Below are positions 35,218 through 43,412 of a stretch of 64,000 bases of DNA, in pieces. The stretch's first letter is position 1. Every line of letters begins with the position of its first letter. Made by a program: the position numbers and the translations under genes. Source of the stretch: Castellaniella sp040276065 (GTDB lineage Bacteria; Pseudomonadota; Gammaproteobacteria; Burkholderiales; Burkholderiaceae_B). The notes under the pieces were generated by a model that ran no database searches, was not told the origin of the DNA, and saw only the letters and a list, made by a program, of their open reading frames with translations. The stretch is from NCBI RefSeq assembly GCF_040276065.1, contig NZ_JBELOI010000006.1:1-64000 (forward strand), in the 5' to 3' direction.

Positions 35218-37242
35218 ATGAAAAAGATAAGATCATGGGTGGCCGCCATTCCCGGCACCCTCCTCTCGATCGGCTTACCTGCGATTTCGCATGCCCAGGC
35301 AATCCGGACCCTCGAATCCGTGGTCGTGACCACCCCCGCGTCCGAGGCGCCGCTGGTAGTCCGCACCGACCCCAAGGCGCCGCGGCAACCCGTGCCCGCG
35401 CATGACGGCGCGGATTTCCTCAAAAGCATTCCCGGGTTCTCGGTGATCCGCAAGGGCGGCACCGACGGCGATCCGGTGTTTCGCGGTTTTTCCGGCTCGC
35501 GGCTCGGGATTCTCCTCGACGGCCAGGAAATCTACGGCGGTTGCGGTGGGCGGATGGATCCGCCCACCGCCTATGTCTATCCCGAGTCCTATGATCGCGT
35601 GACGGTGCTGAAGGGACCGCAGAGTGTGCGTTACGGCGCGGGCCAGTCCGCAGGCGTGGTACTGTTCGAGCGTGAAACCGAGCGCATGCCGGTGTTCGGC
35701 TGGCGCGCCGCCGGCAGCCTGACGCTGGGCGGATTCGGGCGCAATGACCAGATGGCCGACGTGCTCGTGGGCGGCCCGCAGGCGTATGTCCGGGCCGGCG
35801 GCACGCGGGCCCAGGCCGACGACTACGAGGACGGCGACGGCCGCCGCATCCACTCGGAATATCTGCGCTGGAGCAGCCACGCGGCCATCGGCCTGACCCC
35901 GGACGACCGCACGCGCATCGAACTGTCGGCCGCGCTGAGCGATGGCCGTGCGGCTTACGCCGATCGCGCCATGGATGGCACGAAATTCCGGCGTGAGAAC
36001 GTGTCCCTGCTGTTCGAGAAAAAACGCCTCGGCGGCCTGGTGGACGAGATCGAGGCCCGCGTCTACCGCAACGATGTCGATCACGTGATGGACAATTACA
36101 GCCTGCGCCCGGCCCGGCCGGGGATGTACAACGTCATGAATCCCGATCGCAAAACCACCGGGGGGCGGCTGAGCGCGACCCTGCGCCCGGCCGAGACCTG
36201 GGATCTGGTCCTGGGGGCGGACGCCAAGCGTGACGTGCATCGTGCGCGCGGCGCCATGCGGCAGGCTGATGCGGTCGCCGCCGATGCCGCCTACCGGGCC
36301 GCTCCCCGCGTCGAGGACATGCGTTTCGAGCAGCGCGGCGTATTCCTCGAGAGCACCTGGCATGCCAGCGAGGCGAGCCGGCTGGTGGGCGGCCTGCGGC
36401 TCGATTGGCATGAGGCCGAGGACAAGCGGGCCCCGGCGGCCTCCGCCACTGCGGGCCGCACGGACAGGCGTACGCTGACCAGCGGCTTCCTGCGCCACGA
36501 GCGTGATTTCGGCGTGGGGGGCACGTGGTACGCCGGCATCGGCCATGCCGAGCGCTTCCCAGATTACTGGGAGCGCATGAAGGCGAGCCCGGACGGCGGC
36601 AACAGTGCCTTTTTGTCCACCAAGCCCGAAAAAACCACGCAGCTCGATGTGGGCGCCAGTTGGCGCAGCGGCCCCTTCGGCCTGTCGGCCGCCGCCTTCT
36701 ATGGCAGGATCGATGACTACATCCTCATCAATTGGGATCTGGGCCGGACCCGTAACGTGGATGCGGTTGTCATGGGCGGGGAGCTCGATGCCTCCTGGCA
36801 GTTTTCCACGGCGTGGCAAGGGGTCGCGAGCCTGGCTTATGTGCGCGGCGAAAACCGGACCGACGACAAGCCGCTCGCGCAGCAGCCGCCGCTCGAGGCG
36901 CGCCTGGGCCTGAACTATGCCCAGGGGGATTACTCCGCCGGAGTGCTGTGGCGGCTCGCCGCCTCCCAGAACCGCTACGACAAAGGTTCCGGAAACATCG
37001 TCGCCAACGGCAAGGACATCGGGCCCAGCGCCGGCTTCGGCGTGCTGTCCCTGAACGCCGGCTGGCGCCCGGTCAAATCCGTGCTCCTCACCGCCGGCGT
37101 GGACAATGTCCTGGACAAAACCTATGCCGAGCACCTGTCGAAGACCGGCACCTCGATCGGGGTCGACGTCTTTCCCACCGACACCCGGATCAACGAGCCG
37201 GGCCGGGTCTTTTGGCTGAAGGCGCAGATCGCACTGGATTGA
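35218..37242 (+). CDS. TonB-dependent copper receptor (OprC/NosA-like)
   Basis: This 674-residue outer-membrane receptor has a signal peptide (KKIRSWVAAIPGTLLSIGLP, cleaved after SHA) and a plug domain with FLKSIPGFSVIRKGG. The family-specific YGGCGGRMDPPTAYVYPE lies in the plug. The Cys and the Met-rich part of this segment mark the copper receptors OprC and NosA (usually GGCGMRMDPP; here GGCGGRMDPP). A 22-strand barrel ends in RVFWLKAQIALD without the common terminal Phe. It probably supplies copper for denitrification or oxidase enzymes, consistent with the FNR-type box upstream. Confidence 0.88.
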   Translation: MKKIRSWVAAIPGTLLSIGLPAISHAQAIRTLESVVVTTPASEAPLVVRTDPKAPRQPVPAHDGADFLKSIPGFSVIRKGGTDGDPVFRGFSGSRLGILLDGQEIYGGCGGRMDPPTAYVYPESYDRVTVLKGPQSVRYGAGQSAGVVLFERETERMPVFGWRAAGSLTLGGFGRNDQMADVLVGGPQAYVRAGGTRAQADDYEDGDGRRIHSEYLRWSSHAAIGLTPDDRTRIELSAALSDGRAAYADRAMDGTKFRRENVSLLFEKKRLGGLVDEIEARVYRNDVDHVMDNYSLRPARPGMYNVMNPDRKTTGGRLSATLRPAETWDLVLGADAKRDVHRARGAMRQADAVAADAAYRAAPRVEDMRFEQRGVFLESTWHASEASRLVGGLRLDWHEAEDKRAPAASATAGRTDRRTLTSGFLRHERDFGVGGTWYAGIGHAERFPDYWERMKASPDGGNSAFLSTKPEKTTQLDVGASWRSGPFGLSAAAFYGRIDDYILINWDLGRTRNVDAVVMGGELDASWQFSTAWQGVASLAYVRGENRTDDKPLAQQPPLEARLGLNYAQGDYSAGVLWRLAASQNRYDKGSGNIVANGKDIGPSAGFGVLSLNAGWRPVKSVLLTAGVDNVLDKTYAEHLSKTGTSIGVDVFPTDTRINEPGRVFWLKAQIALD

Positions 37243-37257
37243 GCCCGCGCCGTGCCC

Positions 37258-37283
37258 AGGGCCCTGGCTGCGTCCAGGGCCCT
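37258..37283. terminator. Convergent terminator between the copper receptor and ovoA
   Basis: AGGGCCCTGG and CCAGGGCCCT form a perfect 10-base stem with a six-base loop (CTGCGT). It sits 16 bases after the receptor stop and overlaps the ovoA stop codon by two bases, so it could serve both genes. There is no clear T-run. Confidence 0.6.
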
Positions 37284-39453
37284 AGTCGGGCAGGCGCTCC
37301 CAGATCGTGACCTCCGAGAGCGTGTGCTGGAACTTGCGCCGGGTCTCGCGTATCACGAAGGGTACCTCGAGCGGGCCGGCGATCCGGCGGAAATGCCGGC
37401 CCAGGTGATCCTCGAGGCCGTCCAGGGTGGTGTAGTTCTCTGCGTCCTTTTTGAATCCGCCGATCCAGGCGGCGCGCGGCGTATGCTCCTCGAGCCAGGT
37501 ATAGGGCGAGGTGACCATCAGCAAGCCGCCGGCCACGATGCGCGTGTGGATCTGGTCGAGGAACTTGGCCGGATCGTACAGGCGGTCGATCAGGTTGGCC
37601 GCCAGCACCAGGTCATAACCGGTGAACTGGGTCTTGAGATTGCAGGCATCGCCCTGGTAGAACTCCACGCGGTCGACCGTCTCCGCGAGGTCCAGTTCGG
37701 CGAGCGAGCGCGCCTTATAGGACACCAGCTCGCCCTCGTCGACCAGCGTGTAGCGCAATTGGCCAGTCTGGATCAGTTGCACGCCCTGGCTGATGAAGCG
37801 CGCCGAGAAATCGACGCCCGTCACCGAATCGAAGGCGCGCGCCAGCTCGAAGGCCGCGCGGCCCGAGGCGCAACCCAGGTCCAGGGCGCGGCGGCGCGGC
37901 CGCTGCTCGCCCATGGCCTCGATCGCCATGGCCGCCAGCGTGCGCGGGAAGTTCGCCACCCCGAAATACTCGTCGCCATAATGGAACTCGGCGTACTCGG
38001 ACATCAGCTTGTCCGTTTCGTAGTACCCGCTGGGTGCCACCGCCGGCACGTGCGACACCACATAGCGGAAGCCCGCGTGCTGGAAGAAGTGGCGCCGAAA
38101 GGCATAGCGCGAGGCGCGCACCGCCTCGTTGCCGCAGGAAATCCAGGAGCCGCCCTTGATCAGGTTATGGCGGCCGTCGAAGGTCGGCGTCGTGAAATCG
38201 TCGTAGATGGGATGCACATCGAAGCCATCGAAGGGGTAGGTGGGCGTCTCGGTCCATTGCCAGACATTGCCCACCACGTCGTACCAGTCGCCGTGCCGCC
38301 AGGTATCCACCGGGCACGACGAGTGGCCGTGGTCCAGATGGATGTTCGCATGCGCCGGCGCCTCGCCGAGGTCCTCGAGGCCGGCCTCGTCGTACAGGCG
38401 GTACCACTCGTCCTCGGTCGGCAGGCGCACGGGCTGCCCGGTTTCCGACGCCTTCCAGTTGCAAAAAGCCTTGGCCTCGTGATAGTTGACCTCGGCCGGC
38501 CAGGCCCAGGGCATCGGAATTTCCTCGGTCATCAGCCGCAGCGCCCAGCCCTGGGTTTTCTTGACCCAGAACGTGGGATGCTGCGCGTGGCTGAACGACA
38601 ACCACTCGCGTCCCTCGTCGCCCCAGTTGTGGTGGTTCAAGTAGCCTCCGGCCTCCACGAACTCCAGGAACTCGGCATTGCTGACCAGGTAGCGGCTGGC
38701 CTGGAAGCCCTCGACCACCGCCTCGTGGCGACCGTACTCATTGTCCCATCCGTACTGCGGCGAATCGTAGGCCTTGCCCACCGACACCGCGCCCCGGGGC
38801 ACCGGTGCCAGCGCATTGGCCGGGGCGGGTGTGGCGGTGTCGCGCCGCGGCGCCCAGGCCGCCGAGGGGCGCACGTCGCTCAGCGCCTGCTGGCGGATCA
38901 GCACCGAAGAGGTCTCGAGGTGGATGCGCTCGTGCTCGATCCCCATGATGATGGCCCACCAGGGATGGGTCCAGTTGATCGGCGACTGCAAGGGCGCGTG
39001 ATCGATCAGGTCCAGGACCAGGGCGCGCACCCGGCCGCGATAGGCCCGGACCTCGGCCACGGTCGGCCAATCGTAATGGGTGTCGTCCAGATCGTCCCAG
39101 CTCATCTCGTCGACGCCGACGGCGAACATCGATTCCAGCCGGTGGTCCAGACGCTGGTCGATCATGCGCGTGAGCAGCAGTTTGTTGACGAAGAAGGTCG
39201 CCGTATGGCCAAAGTAGAAGATCAGCGGATGGCGTAGCGCGATCGGTTTGACCATATAGGCCTCCTCGGAGGCCAGGCACTCGAACAGCGACTCGTAGCG
39301 ATCGAAGGTGTCCAGGAAATAATGCCGGAGCGAGGCCCGCAGCCGTTCGACATCGGGGTCGGCGAGGTTCGGCGTGCGCGAGAAGAGCGACGGGTCGGGG
39401 GCCGCCCCGGGGGCGGTGGTGGCGAGAGTCGTGGGCTTGGCGGTCGAGGGCAT
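37282..39453 (-). CDS. ovoA: OvoA: 5-histidylcysteine sulfoxide synthase / 4-mercaptohistidine N1-methyltransferase
   Basis: This 723-residue enzyme starts ovothiol A synthesis, joining cysteine to histidine with O2 and an iron centre and then methylating the imidazole. Residues 35-200 form a DinB-like domain with the iron motif HERIHLE (H174, H178, E180). Residues 220-470 form an FGE-sulfatase domain (VRLPTEDEWYRLYDEAGLED, VGNVWQWTETPTYPF, GGSWISCGNEAVRASRYAFR). Residues about 515-720 form a methyltransferase domain with ALDLGCASGRAAFELA. The start MPSTAKPTTL at 39453 is chosen over a longer low-complexity form. A flavin reductase lies just upstream on the same strand. Confidence 0.9.
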   Translation of the reverse strand: MPSTAKPTTLATTAPGAAPDPSLFSRTPNLADPDVERLRASLRHYFLDTFDRYESLFECLASEEAYMVKPIALRHPLIFYFGHTATFFVNKLLLTRMIDQRLDHRLESMFAVGVDEMSWDDLDDTHYDWPTVAEVRAYRGRVRALVLDLIDHAPLQSPINWTHPWWAIIMGIEHERIHLETSSVLIRQQALSDVRPSAAWAPRRDTATPAPANALAPVPRGAVSVGKAYDSPQYGWDNEYGRHEAVVEGFQASRYLVSNAEFLEFVEAGGYLNHHNWGDEGREWLSFSHAQHPTFWVKKTQGWALRLMTEEIPMPWAWPAEVNYHEAKAFCNWKASETGQPVRLPTEDEWYRLYDEAGLEDLGEAPAHANIHLDHGHSSCPVDTWRHGDWYDVVGNVWQWTETPTYPFDGFDVHPIYDDFTTPTFDGRHNLIKGGSWISCGNEAVRASRYAFRRHFFQHAGFRYVVSHVPAVAPSGYYETDKLMSEYAEFHYGDEYFGVANFPRTLAAMAIEAMGEQRPRRRALDLGCASGRAAFELARAFDSVTGVDFSARFISQGVQLIQTGQLRYTLVDEGELVSYKARSLAELDLAETVDRVEFYQGDACNLKTQFTGYDLVLAANLIDRLYDPAKFLDQIHTRIVAGGLLMVTSPYTWLEEHTPRAAWIGGFKKDAENYTTLDGLEDHLGRHFRRIAGPLEVPFVIRETRRKFQHTLSEVTIWERLPD

Positions 39454-39555
39454 GGAATGTCCGTGTAGGTGTGCGTGGGCGGCGGTCGTGCTGTGTGCGC
39501 CGCGGTCCCGTCTTGCTAAGGGTACACCCGTCGGCGCCGCGGGTGCCATGATCAG

Positions 39556-40275
39556 TCAGTAGCCGTAGAAGCCCTCGCTGCGGATGGACGCCTCGGGGAT
39601 GCCGGCCTCGGTCAGCGAATCACCCAGCGCCTCGATCATGCCTGGCGCCCCCGTGATGTAGATCCAGGGATCGCTCAGGCCGTCGATCGCCCGGCGCACG
39701 GCGGCCACGTCGATCCGGCCGCGCAGCCCCTCCCAGTGCTCGTCGGGCGCGGTGAGGGTCGCCAGCAGGCGCAGGCGCGGGTTCAGGCGCGTGAGTTCGC
39801 GCAATTCGTCGAGGAAGGCCGCATCCTCGGCGCGCCGGTTCGAGTACAGCAGCACGAATTGGTGGGGCGTGCCCGCGTGCGTGGCGTGGCGCAGCATGCT
39901 CATGTATGGCGTGATGCCGATGCCCCCGGCGATCAGCACCAGCGGCCGCCCGGCCGCCTCCGGCAGGGTCAGCTTGCCGTAGGGGCCGCCGAATCGTAGC
40001 GCCGCCTGTGGCGCCAGCGCCGATAACGCCTGTTTGTAGGGTGTGCCGCGCATGCGGGTCGCCACACATAGCGTGTCCTCATGCGGGGCGCTGACGAGTG
40101 AAAAGGTGTGCTTGAGGGGCGGGGTGTCGGCCCCGGCGTCCGGCGATTGTGGCAAGGTCAGCGAAATCGTCTGTCCGGGTGCGAAGACGAAGCCCTCCGG
40201 CTTGGAGAATCGAAAGGCCGAGGTGTCGCGGGCGACCGCGCTGCAGTCGATCAGGCGGGTGTCATAGGTGGGCAT
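39556..40275 (-). CDS. FAD-dependent ferredoxin reductase-type oxidoreductase
   Basis: This 239-residue protein is a stand-alone FNR-fold reductase with no iron-sulfur domain. The FAD region reads HTFSLVSAPHEDTLCVATRM, close to the RxYS motif but with HTFS. The pyridine-nucleotide part is LVLIAGGIGITPYMSMLRH, with SNRRAEDAAFLDEL and YITGAPGMIEALGDSL following. It lies 102 bases upstream of ovoA on the same strand and could form one transcript. A link to thiol redox chemistry is possible but unproven. Confidence 0.85.
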   Translation of the reverse strand: MPTYDTRLIDCSAVARDTSAFRFSKPEGFVFAPGQTISLTLPQSPDAGADTPPLKHTFSLVSAPHEDTLCVATRMRGTPYKQALSALAPQAALRFGGPYGKLTLPEAAGRPLVLIAGGIGITPYMSMLRHATHAGTPHQFVLLYSNRRAEDAAFLDELRELTRLNPRLRLLATLTAPDEHWEGLRGRIDVAAVRRAIDGLSDPWIYITGAPGMIEALGDSLTEAGIPEASIRSEGFYGY

Positions 40276-40537
40276 GGGTGCTCCTGTTTTGGTTTGCGGA
40301 CGGCCTGTCGCGGCGTGCTGTTCCCGGCGGGGGAGGGTGCGGCCGCATCATATTCTCGGTGTATGGGATGCACGTCGCGCGCCTGGCGTTCCCGGGCCAT
40401 GATACGCCGGGGGGACTGAACTCTGAGCGAAGGAAGCCTTTGCCACGCCTTGACCCCTGCAACATCAGGGATGACCCTGACTAAGCGGCCGAAATGCGTC
40501 ACAATACTCGTTTTCCTTGCACACGATGGAATGCCTC

Positions 40538-41737
40538 ATGACCCGGATCGTCTTGTTCGAAAACATTCACCCCAGCGCCAAAGAGGTATTCGTGGCCTCG
40601 GGCTTCGACGAGGTGATCACGTATCCCGGCGCGCTGACTGGTGCTGAGTTGCGCGAGGCTTTGCGCGGCGCCCATATCGCCGGAATCCGCTCGCGTACAC
40701 ACCTCGACCAGGCGGCCTTCGCCGAGGCGGTCGACCTGCGGGCGGTGGGCTGCTTTTGCATCGGGACCAATCAGGTCGATCTCGAAAATGCCGCCTTGAA
40801 GGGCATCCCGGTGTTCAATGCGCCGTTCTCCAACACGCGTTCGGTGGCCGAACTGGTGCTGGGCGAGGCCATCCTGCTGCTGCGCCGCATCCCCGAAAAG
40901 AACGCCCGGGTCCACGAGGGTTTCTGGGACAAGTCCGCCGAAGGCGCCTACGAGGCGCGCGGCAAGACCCTCGGGATCGTCGGCTATGGCAATATCGGCT
41001 CACAGGTCGGCATTCTGGCCGAGTCGGCCGGCATGCGGGTGCTCTATCACGACATCGAGGCCAAGCTCCCGCTGGGCAATGCGCATGCCACTTCGTCACT
41101 AAAGAAATTCCTCGCCCAAGCCGACGTGGTCACCTTGCACGTGCCCGGCGGCAGGGACACCGCCAACCTGATCGACGCCGAGGCGATCGCCGCCATGAAG
41201 CCCGGTGCCATCCTCATCAATGCATCGCGGGGCACGGTGGTCGACATCCCGGCCCTGCATCGGGCGCTGAAATCCGGCCATCTCTCGGGCGCGGCCATCG
41301 ACGTGTTTCCGCTCGAGCCCAAGAGCCGCGACGAGGCCCTCGACAGCCCGCTGCGCGGCATGCACAACGTCATCCTGACCCCGCACATCGGCGGCAGCAC
41401 GCAGGAATCCCAGGAAAACATCGGCCGCGAGGTTGCGGAAAAACTCAAGCGCTTCATCACCAGCGGCACCACCAAGGGCGCGGTCAATTTTCCCGAGATT
41501 CCCTACCATGAGCAGGCTGGCGCCGCCCGCATCATCCACATCCACCAGAACGTTCCGGGCGCCATGGGCGCGCTCAGCAATCTGATGGGCGAGTACGGCC
41601 TGAACATCGTCAGCCAGCAGCTCCAGACCCGCGGCAAGATCGGCTATGCCATCACCGACGTCGACGGCGATGTCACCGACCAGGTGATCGAGGGCCTGCG
41701 CGCCCATCCCATCACGATCCGCTGTAACCTGGTCTGA
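40538..41737 (+). CDS. serA: D-3-phosphoglycerate dehydrogenase
   Basis: This 399-residue enzyme catalyses the first step of serine synthesis. The NAD site is TLGIVGYGNIGSQVGILAES, with the catalytic Arg in NASRGTVVDI, Glu in PLEPKSR and His in LTPHIGGSTQ. A C-terminal ACT domain (IIHIHQNVPGAMGALSNLMG) binds serine for feedback. It is the short SerA form like that of E. coli. The ATG at 40538 has a weak GGA upstream. A strong hairpin follows the stop. Confidence 0.94.
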   Translation: MTRIVLFENIHPSAKEVFVASGFDEVITYPGALTGAELREALRGAHIAGIRSRTHLDQAAFAEAVDLRAVGCFCIGTNQVDLENAALKGIPVFNAPFSNTRSVAELVLGEAILLLRRIPEKNARVHEGFWDKSAEGAYEARGKTLGIVGYGNIGSQVGILAESAGMRVLYHDIEAKLPLGNAHATSSLKKFLAQADVVTLHVPGGRDTANLIDAEAIAAMKPGAILINASRGTVVDIPALHRALKSGHLSGAAIDVFPLEPKSRDEALDSPLRGMHNVILTPHIGGSTQESQENIGREVAEKLKRFITSGTTKGAVNFPEIPYHEQAGAARIIHIHQNVPGAMGALSNLMGEYGLNIVSQQLQTRGKIGYAITDVDGDVTDQVIEGLRAHPITIRCNLV

Positions 41738-41738
41738 G

Positions 41739-41787
41739 GAATACCCCCCTCCCGGCGGCCATGACCGTGCCGCCCGAGGGGGTATTC
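41739..41787 (+). terminator. serA terminator hairpin
   Basis: GAATACCCC and GGGGTATTC at the outer edges pair perfectly, and inner GGCGGC/GCCGCC arms extend the stem with small mismatches. It begins within two bases of the serA stop. No long T-run follows, but the stem is strong. Confidence 0.7.
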
Positions 41788-41886
41788 ATTCCCGCGCGCC
41801 GGCCATATACTGGCCAGACCAGTTTCCCGACTGTCCCAGCCGACGGGTGAGCTCGCCGGAATGACTCTCTATTCGGGTTGGGTATA

Positions 41887-41900
41887 TTGATGTAGATCAG
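41887..41900 (+). promoter_or_regulatory. FNR box of the narK promoter
   Basis: TTGATGTAGATCAG differs from the FNR/Anr consensus TTGAT-N4-ATCAA at one position. Its centre is 41 bases upstream of about 41935, and a TATGGT hexamer at 41923-41928 is placed as the -10 for that start. This is the standard geometry of an FNR-activated promoter and would switch on narK-GHJI under oxygen limitation. Confidence 0.75.
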
Positions 41901-41954
41901 TACCCAGGTCGTCCGTGAGGGTTATGGTGAGGGACCTTCAAAAAGGAGCGCGGC

Positions 41955-43361
41955 ATGAGCCAGCCCCCCTCCCTCAGGACGGCCAGCCGCCGACGTCTGC
42001 TGACGGTCTGGACCCCAGAGGATCGCGCATTCTGGGTCCGCGAGGGCCATGCGATCGCAAACGTCAATCTCTGGATCTCCATCCCGGCGCTGTTCCTCGC
42101 CTTTGCCGTCTGGCAAATGTGGAGCGTCGTCGCGGTCAACCTGCCCAATCTCGGATTCCAGTACAGCGAAAACCAGCTCTTCTGGCTCGCGGCCCTGCCC
42201 GCGCTCTCGGGGGCCACGCTGCGAATCTTTTATTCCTTTATGGTGCCGGTGTTCGGCGGGCGGCGCTGGACGGCGCTCACCACGGCCAGCCTGCTGCTGC
42301 CCACGATCGGCGTGGGCCTCGCGATCCAGGATCCGGCGACACCCTATTCGACGATGCTGGTCCTGGCGCTGCTATGCGGCCTGGGCGGCGGGAATTTCTC
42401 GTCCTCGATGGCCAACATCAGCTTCTTCTTTCCCAAGGAACGCAAGGGCTCGGCCCTGGGGTTGAACGCGGGCTTGGGAAACCTCGGCGTCTCCTCGGTC
42501 CAGTTCCTCGCGCCCATCGTGATCACCATCGGCATGCTCGGCCCATGGGCTGGCGGCCCACAGCAGGCGCGGCTCTCGGGGATGCAGGGCGGGCCGATCG
42601 AGGTCTGGGCCCAGAATGCGGCCTTCATCTGGGTCCCCTTCATCCTCATCGTGTCCATGCTGGCCTGGGTGGCGATGCATGACATCGCCGATGCCAGGGC
42701 CTCGTTCTCCGAGCAGGCGGTGATCTTCCGGCGCAAGCACAACTGGATCATGTGCTTTCTGTACCTGGGGACCTTCGGTTCGTTCATCGGTTTTTCGGCG
42801 GGCTTTCCGCTGCTGATCAAGCTCCTTTACCCTGAAGTCCGACCGCTGCAGTACGCGTGGCTGGGGCCTTTGGTGGGCGCCTTGGCCAGGCCGTTCGGCG
42901 GCTGGCTCTCGGACCGCATCGGCGGTGCGCGCGTGACGGCCTGGACCTTTGCGCTGATGGCGCTGGCGGTGGTCGGCGCGATGATGGCCTTGCCCGGTGC
43001 CGGGTCCCCCGGCAGTTTCGGTGGATTCCTGCTGGCCTTCCTGCTGCTGTTCTTTTTGTCGGGCATCGGCAACGGCTCGACCTTCGCCATGATTCCGCCG
43101 ATCTTCAACACCTTGGCCCAGCGCCGCCTCTCCGGCGAGCGGGCCGAGGCCGAGGGCGCGCGGGAATCGGCCGCGGTGCTGGGGTTCAGCGGCGCGATGG
43201 GCGCCTACGGCGGATTCTTCATCCCCAAGAGCTTTGGCACCTCGATCGAGTTGACGGGTTCGCCCTACGCGGCCCTGGTGTTCTTCGTGGTGTTTTACGT
43301 GGTCTCCATCCTGGTGACCTGGTGGTACTACGCCCGCCGCGGGGCCGAGGTGCCCTGCTGA
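41955..43361 (+). CDS. narK: Nitrate/nitrite MFS transporter NarK
   Basis: This 468-residue inner-membrane carrier has 12 hydrophobic segments. It carries the nitrate-signature glycine-rich helices GLGGGNFSSSMANISFFFPK and SGIGNGSTFAMIPPIF, and substrate-binding arginines in GATLRIFYSF and LVGALARPFGG. It imports nitrate or exchanges it for nitrite to serve the cytoplasmic-face NarG. AAGGAG precedes the ATG. It is the first gene of the nitrate reductase transcript, 51 bases before narG. A single NarK is present, not the fused NarK1-NarK2 pair. Confidence 0.93.
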   Translation: MSQPPSLRTASRRRLLTVWTPEDRAFWVREGHAIANVNLWISIPALFLAFAVWQMWSVVAVNLPNLGFQYSENQLFWLAALPALSGATLRIFYSFMVPVFGGRRWTALTTASLLLPTIGVGLAIQDPATPYSTMLVLALLCGLGGGNFSSSMANISFFFPKERKGSALGLNAGLGNLGVSSVQFLAPIVITIGMLGPWAGGPQQARLSGMQGGPIEVWAQNAAFIWVPFILIVSMLAWVAMHDIADARASFSEQAVIFRRKHNWIMCFLYLGTFGSFIGFSAGFPLLIKLLYPEVRPLQYAWLGPLVGALARPFGGWLSDRIGGARVTAWTFALMALAVVGAMMALPGAGSPGSFGGFLLAFLLLFFLSGIGNGSTFAMIPPIFNTLAQRRLSGERAEAEGARESAAVLGFSGAMGAYGGFFIPKSFGTSIELTGSPYAALVFFVVFYVVSILVTWWYYARRGAEVPC

Positions 43362-43412
43362 AGCGCCCCCGGCGGCGCCCATCGCGACTCAACAAGGAAC
43401 GGAGCGAACATC

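Noticed and set aside
40466..40479. CAGGG-ATGA-CCCTG upstream of serA as an operator or attenuator.
   Set aside because: The stem is short, with no supporting promoter elements or second copy.
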